NCBI GenBank assembly: GCA_022592445.1
Contig: JABYQR010000498.1
Location: forward strand, 1-26,587
Direction: 5' to 3'
Origin: Cytidiella melzeri
Taxonomy: Eukaryota; Basidiomycota; Agaricomycetes; Polyporales; Irpicaceae
Length of the DNA stretch: 26,587 nucleotides
A program made the position numbers and the translations under genes. The stretch's first letter is position 1; each line of letters begins with the position of its first letter. Below, one piece after another: positions 1 to 13,993 of this stretch. The notes beneath the pieces were generated by a model. It saw only the letters and a program-made list of their open reading frames with translations, was not told where the DNA came from and did no database searches.

Positions 1-215
1 ACTGCCTGATCCCAATCTGCTGTCTCAAAATACTTCAGCCGGATAGACGGATGAAGGAGTGTGGTTGCAGAGTCATGTCAATTCAGCCTGAATGGCCTAG
101 TGTATATGTACTTACCAGCAGCTAGAAGGGGGAACTTTTTCTTCAACGCAATCTGCATATGCTTATCAAGCTTTGCAAGTGCCATGGACAATGACTTTTG
201 CAGATTTGGAGCTGA
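1..215 (-). pseudogene. hAT-transposase-like C-terminal remnant
   Basis: Read on the minus strand, about 70 codons look like the end of a hAT-family transposase: a helical stretch containing KLDKHMQIALKKKFPLLAAG, then, after an in-frame TGA at 78-80, TTLLHPSIRLKYFETADWD, which resembles the family's LHP-x-x-K-x-x-YF-W segment. The stop lies between the two blocks in the same frame. It could be a nonsense mutation or lie in a short intron: a GTAAGT occurs just upstream, but I found no good acceptor. The fragment is cut by the window edge on one side and by the 180-bp tandem array on the other. The family call rests on one motif seen by eye. Confidence 0.4.
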
Positions 216-249
216 AAAGTGTGCATCAAGACAACAACTACTGAGATGG

Positions 250-1020
250 TTTTTATTGTACATAGGTGCATGAGCAGTGCAAAACATAGGGAACAGTCTG
301 TATAAGTGGAGAGACAAAGATTACACAAACATAGCTGGAACACATAGTGGCAACACTATGAAACATGTATGAATCCACGAGCAGTGCAAAACAGGGGCAG
401 TACAGATGATCAAGGTAGCTACGCAACATGAAAACTTGTACACAGATGCATGAGCAGTGCAAAACATAGGGAACAGTCTGTATAAGTGGAGAGACAAAGA
501 TCACACAAACATAGCTGGAACACATAGTGGCAACACTATGAAACATGTATGAATCCACGAGCAGTGCAAAACAGGGGCAGTACAGATGATCAAGGTAGCT
601 ACGCAACATGAAAACTTGTACACAGATGCATGAGCAGTGCAAAACATAGGGAACAGTCTGTATAAGTGGAGAGACAAAGATCACACAAACATAGCTGGAA
701 CACATAGTGGCAACACTATGAAACATGTATGAATCCACGAGCAGTGCAAAACAGGGGCAGTACAGATGATCAAGGTAGCTACGCAACATGAAAACTTGTA
801 CACAGATGCATGAGCAGTGCAAAACATAGGGAACAGTCTGTATAAGTGGAGAGACAAGGATCACACAAACATAGCTGAAACATCAACAAATGTGTATGAG
901 TACATGAGCAGTGCAAAATAAAGGCAGTGCAAATGATCAAGGTAGCTATGCAGCATTGAAAAACTGTGTATGGGTGCATGAACAGTACAAATTGTAGGAA
1001 AGAGGCTGTACATACATGCA
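250..1020. repeat. 180-bp tandem repeat array
   Basis: Units start at 267, 447, 627 and 807 with a period of exactly 180 bp. The first three are almost identical (one visible change is a T/C in the GATT/GATC position near 320 and 500). The fourth loses an internal stretch of about 40 bp after position 880, and a decayed partial fifth lies at about 975-1018. Each unit contains the 15-mer GAGCAGTGCAAAACA twice, 108 bp apart, so it probably arose from a smaller ancestor. Because 180 is divisible by three, one minus-strand frame stays open through the whole array; I regard that as a by-product rather than a gene. Confidence 0.95.
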
Positions 1021-1055
1021 TGTGCTCAAAACTTGTCACATGCATAATATTCTAG

Positions 1056-1216
1056 AATACCATTAAATACAGGAATAGCATTGTATTGTATTGTAATCTA
1101 TTGTATTGTATTTAATGGTAATTGTATTCTAAAAAAAATTCCACAAGCGAGTATTTAATGGGTATTTAATGATATTCTGAGATTATATTGCATTATAATG
1201 GTATTTTTGCAGAGCA
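1056..1216. mobile_element. short AT-rich MITE-like repeat
   Basis: A roughly 160-bp AT-rich element with AATACCATTA at 1056-1065 and its reverse complement TAATGGTATT at 1196-1205, followed by TTTTGCAGAGCA. The middle has repeated TGTATTGTATTG motifs. Most of it recurs in inverted orientation at 21353-21475, and its right end recurs at 18674-18695. Size, short inverted ends and recurrence fit a non-autonomous DNA element. No target-site duplication was identified. Confidence 0.55.
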
Positions 1217-1714
1217 CTAAGCTCAACTGATCTAATTTTCATGATGTGCACCTCCTATCCATTTCCTTGCTTGGCACTGAGTGTACAGCCCACAAACAGA
1301 TTTCTCTGAGGCAGAGTAGATGGAAGTTTCAGTTGTCATGCCTCACCATCTGTTGCCTGATGTCTGCTTTTGTTTCACTCCACCCCCCTTGTGTTAGTGT
1401 TTCGACAACTGTTGGTTGGGAGGAGAGGATAGGAGATGATGAAACACATTGGAAAAGGAAATATTGTCCAGTTGCCAAGACTCCCACATCAAATATGTTA
1501 CATATATAAAACACCTTGCTACTGTCCTTGAGCCTACACCTTTCAGTTCCCAAAGACCTCCAGGTCTTTTCATATTGCTTCAGTGCTGGTCGGTAAGTAC
1601 ATTCTCTGTTATGGTCCTACTACCTTGTGTCACTGTACTAAATTGTTCCTACAGCAATCTGTCTTACTTTACTCCATTCAACCCTTTTTTTGACCTTCAA
1701 TATCTTGTCTTGTC
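1217..1714 (+). promoter_or_regulatory. Upstream region of secreted-protein gene, with TATA box and probable 5'UTR intron
   Basis: No coding region is seen in this stretch. TATATAAA at 1503-1510 is a good TATA box and is followed by a CT-rich leader. GTAAGT at 1593 and TACAG ending at 1654 bound a 62-nt segment with a branch-like TACTAAAT, so the leader probably contains one intron. The ATG of the downstream gene is at 1715, about 205 nt from the TATA box before splicing. Confidence 0.55.
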
Positions 1715-2230
1715 ATGCGGTACTCAACCAATTTTGTTTTGTTTGCCACCATTGTCACCAGCATGTTAGCTACGGTGACCGTGTCTGCCCTCCCGCATAG
1801 GGATACGGCAGCTTCCTCTGGCAACAACTGGGGGAGGGGGGGACTGAGCACACGTGAAAACACAGATGTCACTCCTACTGTTGACTACAACAGGTTGCAG
1901 CAGTGAGTACTCACACTTGTATTGTATGGCACATGAACTGTGTCTGACAAAAGTTGCCTTCTTTCATACTCATACAGTGCATATGATGCCGCTGACCTGC
2001 TGCGACTACACCGTCGAATTTTTGCGTACGACTCGGACAGTGATGAAGAGGCTCCCCCACAAAAACCAATTCAACCGCTGCCGCAGTCTGGCACATTAGC
2101 AGATAGCGGAAATCCCCCAGTGAAATTCTTCGATTACGGCGCTCCTGAGCCTAAGCCTGAGGATGGTTCAAGTTGGCTAGCATACATCTCCAACTCCTTC
2201 AAAGCTGAGGGGCCTGAGAAAGGAAAATGA
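1715..2230 (+). CDS. Small secreted protein, cysteine-free, family not recognised
   Basis: Two exons, 1715-1902 and 1978-2230, give 146 residues. The 75-nt intron has GTGAGT and ACAG ends and an internal CTGAC branch-like site. The first 25 residues are a classic signal peptide: short N-region with one Arg, a hydrophobic core FVLFATIVTSMLATV, and a V-S-A cleavage site before LPHRD. The mature part has no cysteine, is rich in Asp, Glu, Pro and Ser, and includes an acidic run YDSDSDEE at about residues 80-87 and a Pro/Gln-rich segment after it. No domain is recognised. Fungal proteins of this size and composition are usually secreted and often called candidate effectors, but that is inference. 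The start is supported by the signal peptide, and the upstream leader has a TATA box and a probable intron. Confidence 0.75.
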
Positions 2231-3858
2231 AATGACAAGGCAGTTGCTTCACCTAGACATGTGTGTAAGACCTTCCTTCACCTGTGTCTTGTCCACTTCC
2301 TGTTGTTCAAGACCTTTGTCACTCTACCCTCTGTTATGTGTAGCTCATGGCCCATCAAAATTAAAATAAGTTTGTTCCTGTTGCCTCAAAGGCCGATGCT
2401 TGAATCATCCCTCATACAGATATCAGCTGCATGTCAGCGCAGTGGGCTGATGGCTGATAATCTGCACTTCCGATGCACAATGTGAGTACGCGTGCAGGGT
2501 GAGATAATGCGCAACGGAAATGTTGTTCAACGGTTTAAGCTACGTATATCAGGACTAGGAGAGTAGAGCTATAACCTCGCTCTCGTGATGATTTTGGTGC
2601 TGAAATCTTCAGTGAGTTGTCAGACATTTGAGGAGAAAGTGTCCATAGGTCTGATCTCGCCCCCGGCTCAGTACTCAGTGCTCGGTTGTCATCTCGTTGT
2701 AGTAATAACCGTGACAGTGCCCATCATGGTGTCCTTGTTCTCGTGCTGTGCCCGTGGTAAAATGGTGGCGCTGAGGTCATCGAGGGCAGTGATTGCCGAA
2801 CTTGCGAACATTGTCCTTGAGGGTTCTCTTTGAACACTGTAGCACGGAGATAAGAAAGTGCCATGCATTGCCATAACCAAGCTGTACTCACGCTGATACC
2901 ATTTCCTGCGGGTTGCCTTTCAACAGTTACGAACATCCTGAAGCTATTGATCGACAGTAGCCCAGTCATCGTCTTTCTAGATATTGGCTTGTGAGTCGTA
3001 GTACATAGCACGCTTTCAGACACGAGACAAAGATGAGTGGCAAAATGCTACTGCACCAGAGCAGCAACTTACACGAATGCAAAGTGGGAAAGGATCTGAA
3101 TAATAATAGCAACATTCTGCGTCTGGAAAACAGACTCACCCTTGAGATTAGAGATCTGTTTGACAAGGCTGACAATGCTCGTAGGCCATCTGGATCCTTG
3201 TCATTGACTGTTCCAAGCGGACCCATGTCTCTGAGCACATGACAACCTGCCAGTGAGAGTTGACTGAACAAATGAGAGATGCTTACGTACCTTAGCCTTC
3301 AACGGAAGAATGACCTACACCCACTCGGCGAAAAGAAACCAGACCGCAAAACGCACTCATAGTGACATCCCACGCCATCATTGACCGAATATAGCAGGAG
3401 CCTAGCAACTGCCTCAGGGAGCTCTACGGCCGTGTCTCCCTGTTTCTCTGTCTCCCTGACGAGTCAACTCAGCTCTATGCGAGTGCAGCGTCAGGTTCTG
3501 TCAGGGTCATCTTGGGCAACGTCGCAGCGAGTTGATGATAACGTGATATTGCACAGTATAACTTGAAAATGCGCGCTGCATGGTTGTCCTGTCTAGATGT
3601 ACTTAATGCTTGACACTTCCCACGCGCGCCAAATCCATTTCTTCGCGGTATGAAAGTCGGACACCTGGAGCGTTTTCTATTTCACCGCCTAACGCCGGCA
3701 AGTTTTGTGGAACGATACACACAGAATTGGTAAACGTCGTAGTAGAAGGATGCTCCGTAGTATACGAGCGACTCTACTTTCAGCATCCGCAAAGGTACGT
3801 TTATTTGCGGGTGATGACCTCAGCAAACGACCGCACAAGAGGTATGGTTGAGACTCAC
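2231..3858. other. Intergenic stretch, no supported gene
   Basis: The first 150 bp are presumably the 3' untranslated region of the secreted-protein gene. The rest holds only short open frames on both strands. A minus-strand segment near 3100-3270 has coding-like composition and GTGAGT-like sites, but I could not chain exons into a protein or recognise a family. Decayed coding sequence belonging to the SET-domain relic downstream is possible between about 3600 and 3858. Confidence 0.5.
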
Positions 3859-4500
3859 CTTTCGCATGCCTAATGTGGGCTTCTTCCCGCAGCGACCGGC
3901 TTCGTCGGAAAGCCGTGCAATCGAACACCGCCGTCTGTCGCTTTCAGCCCAAGTCGATTTCCTTTAATCGACAGGTGTCGCAAAAAGCCAAAGTCTGCGG
4001 AAAGCTCTGTCTGCCGCTGTTCCCTTGTGATTCGCACGTCGCAGTAGTTGAAGCACAGCTTGTCCCCCTCCGCTATGTCTCGCAGCGTGCCGAAGACCAT
4101 GACACAACGGAGTTCGTCCTAGGTCTTGCTGAGGTTAGGAGTGCATGCCGAGTTGAGATGGGAGCCGAGGATGAAGATTCCTGCAGCGTCTTGCTCGGCC
4201 TGAAGCATGCCCCGGCCAAGCAGGAGAAAGTTTGTCTCATAGATGGCGGTGGCTGGGAGAAGCTGTGTCCGATAAGAGTTGGTGCGCAAAAAGAACTGGC
4301 ATTGCTGCTCGAGTGCATTTGGCCAGGGCGCCGAGGACGGTGGAGTTGTTAGGGGAGGGAGGGAGAGTGAAGAGAGGAGGCTCTGACAAAAGTAGCTCGC
4401 CGCAGCCTGATGGGGCGGGCGGCGACAACTTGAATACCCTTTCCTTTGTTTTGGCACTTGCTGGACGTGGAATGTCTCGCCGCTTTCGTCTATGTTGACC
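3859..4500 (-). pseudogene. SET-domain (SMYD-like) methyltransferase relic
   Basis: Conserved pieces of a SET-domain lysine methyltransferase follow one another in the right order on the minus strand but in different frames. In order: ETFHVQQVP at about 4455-4500; KGIQVVAARPI at about 4409-4448; GELLLSEPPLF at 4369-4402; an EQQCQFF-x-x-TNSY block near 4300; GIFILGSHLNSACTPNL near 4128-4180; RDIAEGDKLCFNYCDV near 4030-4090; CDTCRL at 3969-3983; and AESDRRR near 3929-3949. TAG at 4119-4121 interrupts the frame between the NxxCxPN motif and the GDKLCFNY motif, where the family reads through. At least four frame changes are needed. The usual NHSC core is NSAC here. A GTGAGT donor closes the last block at 3858. 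It is divergent from the MYST gene. Reading several short introns instead of frameshifts is possible in places, but the stop inside a conserved block argues for a pseudogene. Confidence 0.75.
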
Positions 4501-4599
4501 TCGAATTTCACTACGTGGGGCACAAGGCGGAGAGGGTTTGTGAACGCACCAGTTTGCATGGTGGGCTTCAGTGAGAGCGAGGCAGCCACGATGAGAGGC

Positions 4600-5049
4600 A
4601 ACGAAGCATAAGTCTATGTAGGTACCTACATTAAGTAGCGATAAGTAGCAAAGTTGCTGTTGGCACGGCGAGGTACTTATCTGGAATGACATAATCCCGG
4701 CTTTGTCAGGGCCCAGCCTGAGTGCACTGCCCGGGTACGGGAATTGGCAGTTGTACTCGAGCTGAATATTGGAGATGAACAAGCTGGCACAGTCGTCGTC
4801 GTCGTTGATCATAGACAATTGCAGGCGCAGACTAGCAGGATGTTCTATGGACCATACTGTGATATTTAAGTCATGTACTTCAAACCTACAGTTGTAACCA
4901 CAGTGTGACGGCTTAGCCGATAGACGCACAAAACGACTACCAAACTGGGATTGTTTGGTCGGACAAACAACAGAACCCCAGGTCGCCGTCGTCGACTTGG
5001 ACGACGAACAGCCCTTCAACGCCTTCAGCTCGTCATCCATACGGGTGAC
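4600..5049. promoter_or_regulatory. Region between SET relic and MYST acetyltransferase gene
   Basis: This stretch would hold the divergent promoters of the SET-domain relic and the acetyltransferase gene. A long minus-strand frame crosses it, but its translation shows no family features and it is probably chance. No clear TATA box or other element was identified. Confidence 0.35.
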
Positions 5050-9176
<4,127 letters not shown>

Positions 9177-9974
9177 TAAGTAAGGTCCCCCTTCACTCCC
9201 TGTTTTGTGTGGTTTTGCTCTACAGCTACCCCGCCCTTTAACCATTATTCGAGATTATAATTCGAGCAAGTGTGTGTACATGTGCGTGTGTGTGTTTGTT
9301 TTTTGTTGTATTTGTAGACTTTTCTTATCGTACTAGCGCTTTATGTGTTTTCCTTTTGGTGTGTGGTTCGGTTGGTTTGTAGTTGTGAGGACCTCTGAGA
9401 TTGAAGCGCAAGTAGTGTACGTGTGTTTTGATTTTGTTCTACGCGTGTTTTGTTCTTCTAGATCTCTTCAACAGGGACTTTGAATTGAATGTCACTAGGA
9501 GAAGAAGCAAGGCAAGACGGAAAGCTCTCAAGCCCGTGAGTTGGAATTGTTGAATTTACCGGAGAGTGAGAACTATAGAGGATGGTGGTCGTCGGTGTGA
9601 GAAAGGAGCTCGCAGTCTAGACATTTTGTTGTTGAAAGTGTTTATGTACTTTGTCACGGTGGTCTCTCCCGCACACCGGCGTCCCGGGTCCCACTGCATA
9701 CCATTTATGTTCTTCAACAATAATCAAGATCGGTCTTTTTTTTGCCTCGAGGCTGCCTGGTGTGTGCAATTTTGTGGAACACTCCTTCATGTGCGCCATG
9801 GGAGGTGTACATTACAGCAAGTGCCGTGTGTGACTGAACAGCCTTTTAAGCTTGAGCTCAGAGCCCTCTCCCAGTGTCAATGATAGCTATTCAGCATGAC
9901 ACCGACGTATCGAACCCTCCCCAGTGATACCCTCACAGCTTCTCTTCCTCTTGCCTTTGTACTTGGGCATCGTG
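9177..9974. other. Convergent intergenic region
   Basis: This lies between the 3' ends of the MYST acetyltransferase and GFA-type genes. It starts with T-rich and GT-rich sequence (about 9260-9460) typical of fungal 3' untranslated regions. The short open frames on both strands show no recognisable protein. I see no RNA gene or repeat here. Confidence 0.6.
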
Positions 9975-10951
9975 CTATGAAGAACTATCAATTTCGTTGC
10001 AGTTCTCGCCAAAGCTCGGGAATGCGTGTGTGATGATCACGTACCCTTCGTCCATCGACATTTCCTGCAACAGCTCGCTCTGGGCCTTGTGTCCAGACCA
10101 TTTTGGGATACCGTCGGGTACGTCCATCACCCTGCGGCGGTTGATCACCACATACCATGAGTGATACAGATTTGGGACACTATGTGACTGGGTACTAGTA
10201 CCTCTGGCCGTAGAATATGTGTGACGTGGGCTGAAAGTCTGCGGGCACTTTCTTGTTTTTGAACTTGAACGAGCCGGGGTAGGCGAGCACGGTGTTGCGT
10301 CCTTCGTCAAAGAGCGGGGAGCGGCATTGGTCGCAGGATACCTTGCATGGAACATAATGCACATCCTGCTTCTTCTCCGTGCTGAAGAAATGTAAACTGT
10401 CGTCTTTGTTCTTAATCAGTCTGACAGACGTCTGGAGGTTGTGAAATGTGAATTTTCAAGCGAGGAACTCGCGAGGGTGTATATGTGCACAAACCTTGGG
10501 AAAGATGACCGCCCATTGGAATGGAGCACCGTGCAGGGCCTGGCATTGTCGACAATGACAGTGCTTTGCGTCGAGTGGGCTGCCGTGGAACTCGAAGGCG
10601 ACGTTGCCGCACCAGCATTGCCTTTAAACGCGGTGTTCAGGCGTGAGACAGACGTGTCAGCATGGTGCTACCGTATGTTTATTGTTCTCGATGAACTCAC
10701 GTGGTGTATGCCGCCACGAATTTGTTGCCCTCGCTCTTCCAGGTGTACGGAGGTTTGTTCATAAAGTCGGGTTCGTCGGCACCGCCGTCCTTGCTCGGGA
10801 CAGGTGCATTCCATCCCGTCTCTGGGATAGGCTTGCTCTTGTTCTGCTGCTGGTCCTGAGGAGGCGGGTGTGGGATGGTGAAGTGCTCTCCCTTGTGCAT
10901 GGGTGCATCTGGGTGGACGTTGGTTTTGATGTGCTGGTCGTCGTCGGACAT
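9975..10951 (-). CDS. GFA/CENP-V domain zinc protein
   Basis: Four exons, in transcript order 10951-10701, 10621-10495, 10431-10202 and 10131-9975, give 254 residues. The domain is that of glutathione-dependent formaldehyde-activating enzyme (Gfa) and relatives, which bind two zinc ions. All seven expected cysteines are present: CWC at 86-88, CHCRQC at 105-110 and CDQC at 159-162, followed by LFDEGRNTVLAYPGSF, HIFYGQR and DVPDGIPKW, which are typical of the fungal branch. The N-terminal 80 residues are hydrophilic, Pro- and Gln-rich and have no signal peptide, so the protein is probably cytosolic. Introns of 79, 63 and 70 nt all have GT-AG ends. Few members of this family have a proven substrate, so formaldehyde or other aldehyde-glutathione chemistry is only a family-level suggestion. 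It shares a promoter with the divergent DUF1295 gene. Confidence 0.9.
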
Positions 10952-11256
10952 GATGAGCTCGTGTACTTGAGCTGAGGTTGTGGCTACTTACGCGTGCACT
11001 GCGGTCTTTCTTGTACTCGCTCGCTTGGATTGAAGGAATTCGAAGGGAGGAGAGGATGACAAGAGGAGTGACGTCAACAGCATGTCACGGCACGTGAAGT
11101 GTGACAAAACGCGTCGGGAGGGAGATTTGATGCAAGGAGGCCGGGGTAGGATCATGCATCATGATGTCCCCAAGCTGAACATGTCTTTAAAACATATCGC
11201 CCCAACCACCTCTTGACGCAGAGCTGCAACTTCGACCAGTCTCTGCCCCTGCAACG
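10952..11256. promoter_or_regulatory. Divergent promoter of the GFA-type and DUF1295 genes
   Basis: The 305 bp between the two start codons must serve both genes. It contains the perfect CRE/ATF palindrome TGACGTCA at 11069-11076 and an E-box CACGTG at 11091-11096, 14 bp further on. In fungi these are sites for bZIP and bHLH factors. Joint stress-linked control of the two genes is inference. Confidence 0.55.
11069..11076. promoter_or_regulatory. CRE-like palindrome TGACGTCA
   Basis: An exact 8-bp palindrome, the consensus site of CREB/ATF-type bZIP proteins, inside the divergent promoter. It is palindromic, so it can act on both genes. Confidence 0.5.
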
Positions 11257-12755
11257 ATGGCCCCGTTTTTTCCAAAGCTCCTCCCTGCGCTCGCAAGTGC
11301 ATACGGACTGCAGACAGGTCAGTCCATGCCATGCCTACACACCCCGGTCTCTAGACTCGCACGCAGTTCTGGCAGCCATATTCGTCCCACAAGCCAACGA
11401 GCTGTGGTATGACCTAGGCGGAGGACTGGGCTTCCTGTCGACAACGTTCTTGTCTCTGTACTACCCGAGCCTGAAAGCCAAGTTCTGGCAACACCTCCCT
11501 GGCGCGGTTCTCCCCAGCATAACCGAATTCGCACCTAGACAGATCTTGTTGACCGCTCTGATGACCATGTGGAGTGCGAGACTCGGATTTTTCCTCGTCA
11601 ACGTCAGTGCACACGCTCTGCTATGTACGTAGACGGAGATGAGAGCTGATTGACATTTTACAGAGGGCGATCAAGGCCGGTGGCGACTCTCGCTTCGATG
11701 AGGTGAAGCACCAGCCACTCGCCTTTTCGTTTTTCTGGTTCGCTCAGGGTGAGTGTTGGAAGCGTCCTTGCGCGTCTTGGATCCTAGCTGACCGCGCGTA
11801 GCCACCTGGGTTTTTGTGGTTGGATTGCCGGTATACATGGTGAGCGTGTTTCTCTGGACAATTAGACCTGATCTGGACGGATTGCAGGTGAATGCAATGG
11901 ACGTGTCCGCACATCCTCCGTTGGGCGTCCGCGATTACGTCGCGGCTGCCATGTTCGCAGGATCGTGGATGATTGAGCTGGGTGAGTTCTCGTCTGCCTC
12001 GAGGTCGGTGTGGTGGACCCGCGCATCATCACTCGCAGTTTGCCGTGTCTGCGTGGATTTTCCTGACTCGCTCTGTGCAGTGGCCGATCACCAAAAGTCT
12101 GCGTGGCGAAGGGCGAAGAACGACAAGGAGCACGACGAGCAGTTCATCTCGAGTGGGCTGTGGGGAATTAGCCGGCACCCCAAGTACGTCAAACACAATC
12201 GTAACTCAACTCTATACACCCCACTCCTCTTCCATCTGTCCATCTACCTCATGGGACTACATCGATAGCAACGCCGTTGTGGCGCTCATGTGCCTTTCAC
12301 CCTCATCGGGCAAAGACTAACTGCCGTCATTTTCAGTTACGTCGGCGAAGTGGGCGTTTGGATAGGGATGTGGGGGTTGTCAACGGCATCGTTGAGCTCA
12401 CCACATGCGCCACGGCTTGCATGGCTTCTAGCGGGACTGTCGCCGGTCCTGACGTGGTTCTTGCTCACAAAGGTGTCTGGAATACCACCCCTCGAGGTAC
12501 GTCCCTTGTCCACATGTCCGGCCCTGGCTGTGTTCAATTTGGCGTGTGTGCCATTGCGCGGCATCTATACTCACCCACGGTGACAGAGAGATGGCGACAA
12601 GAAGTTTGCAGGCCCCAAATGGGATAATTACAAGCGGTGCGTCTCTGACTGCGCTTCTTCTGACTACGCCGTTCCGTTTTCTTCGAAACTCGCTGTTCAT
12701 GCTTTTTGATAGAACTGTTCCCGTTTTCTGGCCCTGGGGGGCGACCTCGATGTAG
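11257..12755 (+). CDS. DUF1295 / steroid 5-alpha-reductase-like membrane protein
   Basis: Nine exons: 11257-11317, 11367-11602, 11664-11748, 11802-11839, 11888-11981, 12081-12183, 12337-12496, 12587-12636, 12713-12755; 289 residues. It is a polytopic membrane protein with hydrophobic segments spread along its length. The C-terminal part carries the family signature: a QKSAWRR block, FISSGLWGISRHPNYVGEVG split by an intron inside the Asn codon, then WFLLTKVSGIPPLE and a closing DNYKRTVPVFWPWG. In this superfamily the RHPNY-GE region binds NADPH or, in isoprenylcysteine methyltransferases, the methyl donor; most fungal DUF1295 proteins have no proven substrate. The intron at 11840-11887 is 48 nt, stays in frame and contains no stop, so retaining it would insert 16 residues; I removed it because the flanks then join as in relatives. 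The last exon is only 43 nt. Confidence 0.87.
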
Positions 12756-13012
12756 ATCAACGTTATTATTACACCCGTGTATAACGACATTGATGCTGAG
12801 CCAGGCACACGGGCTCACGGAGGCTCAATTATTAAGTATAAAATAAAATAAAACACTCGAGGCAGGTTTCGACATATCAGAGGCGTGAGTAGTACCAACA
12901 AGTCTTGTTTCACTGCGCTGTACCGGAACGATCGCAAGACGGGTCCTCCCATATAAACACTTCTGTTCTCCGTAGATGTATCACAACCGCCGTCTCTCCC
13001 CGCTGCCTCTCA

Positions 13013-13940
13013 ATGACAAACCTACCTCCCAACCTATCCCCCGCAGAGGTCGCTGCGTGGAACGACTATCGGAGCAACCTCTGGCAGGCCTTTCAAAACA
13101 ACTACGAAGACCGCTGGGATCAAGGTCCGTTTATTGTTCCCCTTTTCTATTTACCCGTAATGACTTTCTTCCAGCGAAATGGCAGGCCGCAGTCGGTGCG
13201 TGCTATATGACTTGCGCCAAAAACAGAATTTGGAGGTTAAAAATGGACATGCATACATACGCACACACGCCGCCGTTCAGCGTCCTACCAAACCCGACAC
13301 CACCCCGCCACACTCTCCAGCCTCCGCGCACAAAAGCTGATGCCGTCGTGGACGGTCATCGAGGGCCAGCTCAAGCGCGGACCCCCGCCGTTTTTGCGTC
13401 CGGGATGGGTCAGCCCCCTGCAGGGCAAACAGGTTGACCTAGACTGGCTGGATCAAGACGACGGCTTCGTGCACGTCCGCGGCAGTAAAGACAACTGGCG
13501 TGATGCTACGGTGCTTATCATCGAGTTCTGGGCATCGTACGTCAATTTTGTTTTTTTTGTCTGTTCTTTCCGTGGGTATTCCCTTGTGCGTGAACTGTGC
13601 TGACGATGATTCATTGGATTTGTTAGATGGTGCAGGGTACGTTCCCACGCCTTTTGTTTCGTTCTCGTAACCCGTGTTTAATCCCTGTGCTCAAAATCCT
13701 CACGCCGTTGCTTGGTTTTTTCTTCTTTCCTTCTTCTTGCAAAGCCGTGCCACAACGTCTTTCCCCACCTCACAGAGATAGCCGCCACCCAGCTCAACAC
13801 AAAGATCATCTCCTTCGCCAACGAAGGGATATTCAACGGAGCGGACACGGACGTCTCCGCGCTCGAAGCCTTCATATACGCCCGAAACGACATGGAGTAT
13901 CCGATATACGTAGACTCCCAACGTGTCGCTTTCAATGGTA

Positions 13941-13993
<53 letters not shown>

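Noticed and set aside
253..864. Minus-strand frame of 203 codons through the 180-bp array
   Set aside because: It exists because the repeat length is divisible by three and the unit happens to be stop-free; it has no start context or recognisable domain.
2585..3271. Several frames of 80-100 codons on both strands
   Set aside because: They overlap each other, show no family motif, and no set of splice sites joins them into a longer protein.
4237..5040. Minus-strand frame of 267 codons
   Set aside because: Only its last part matches SET-domain sequence; the rest covers the promoter region and has no protein-like pattern, so it is not a separate gene.
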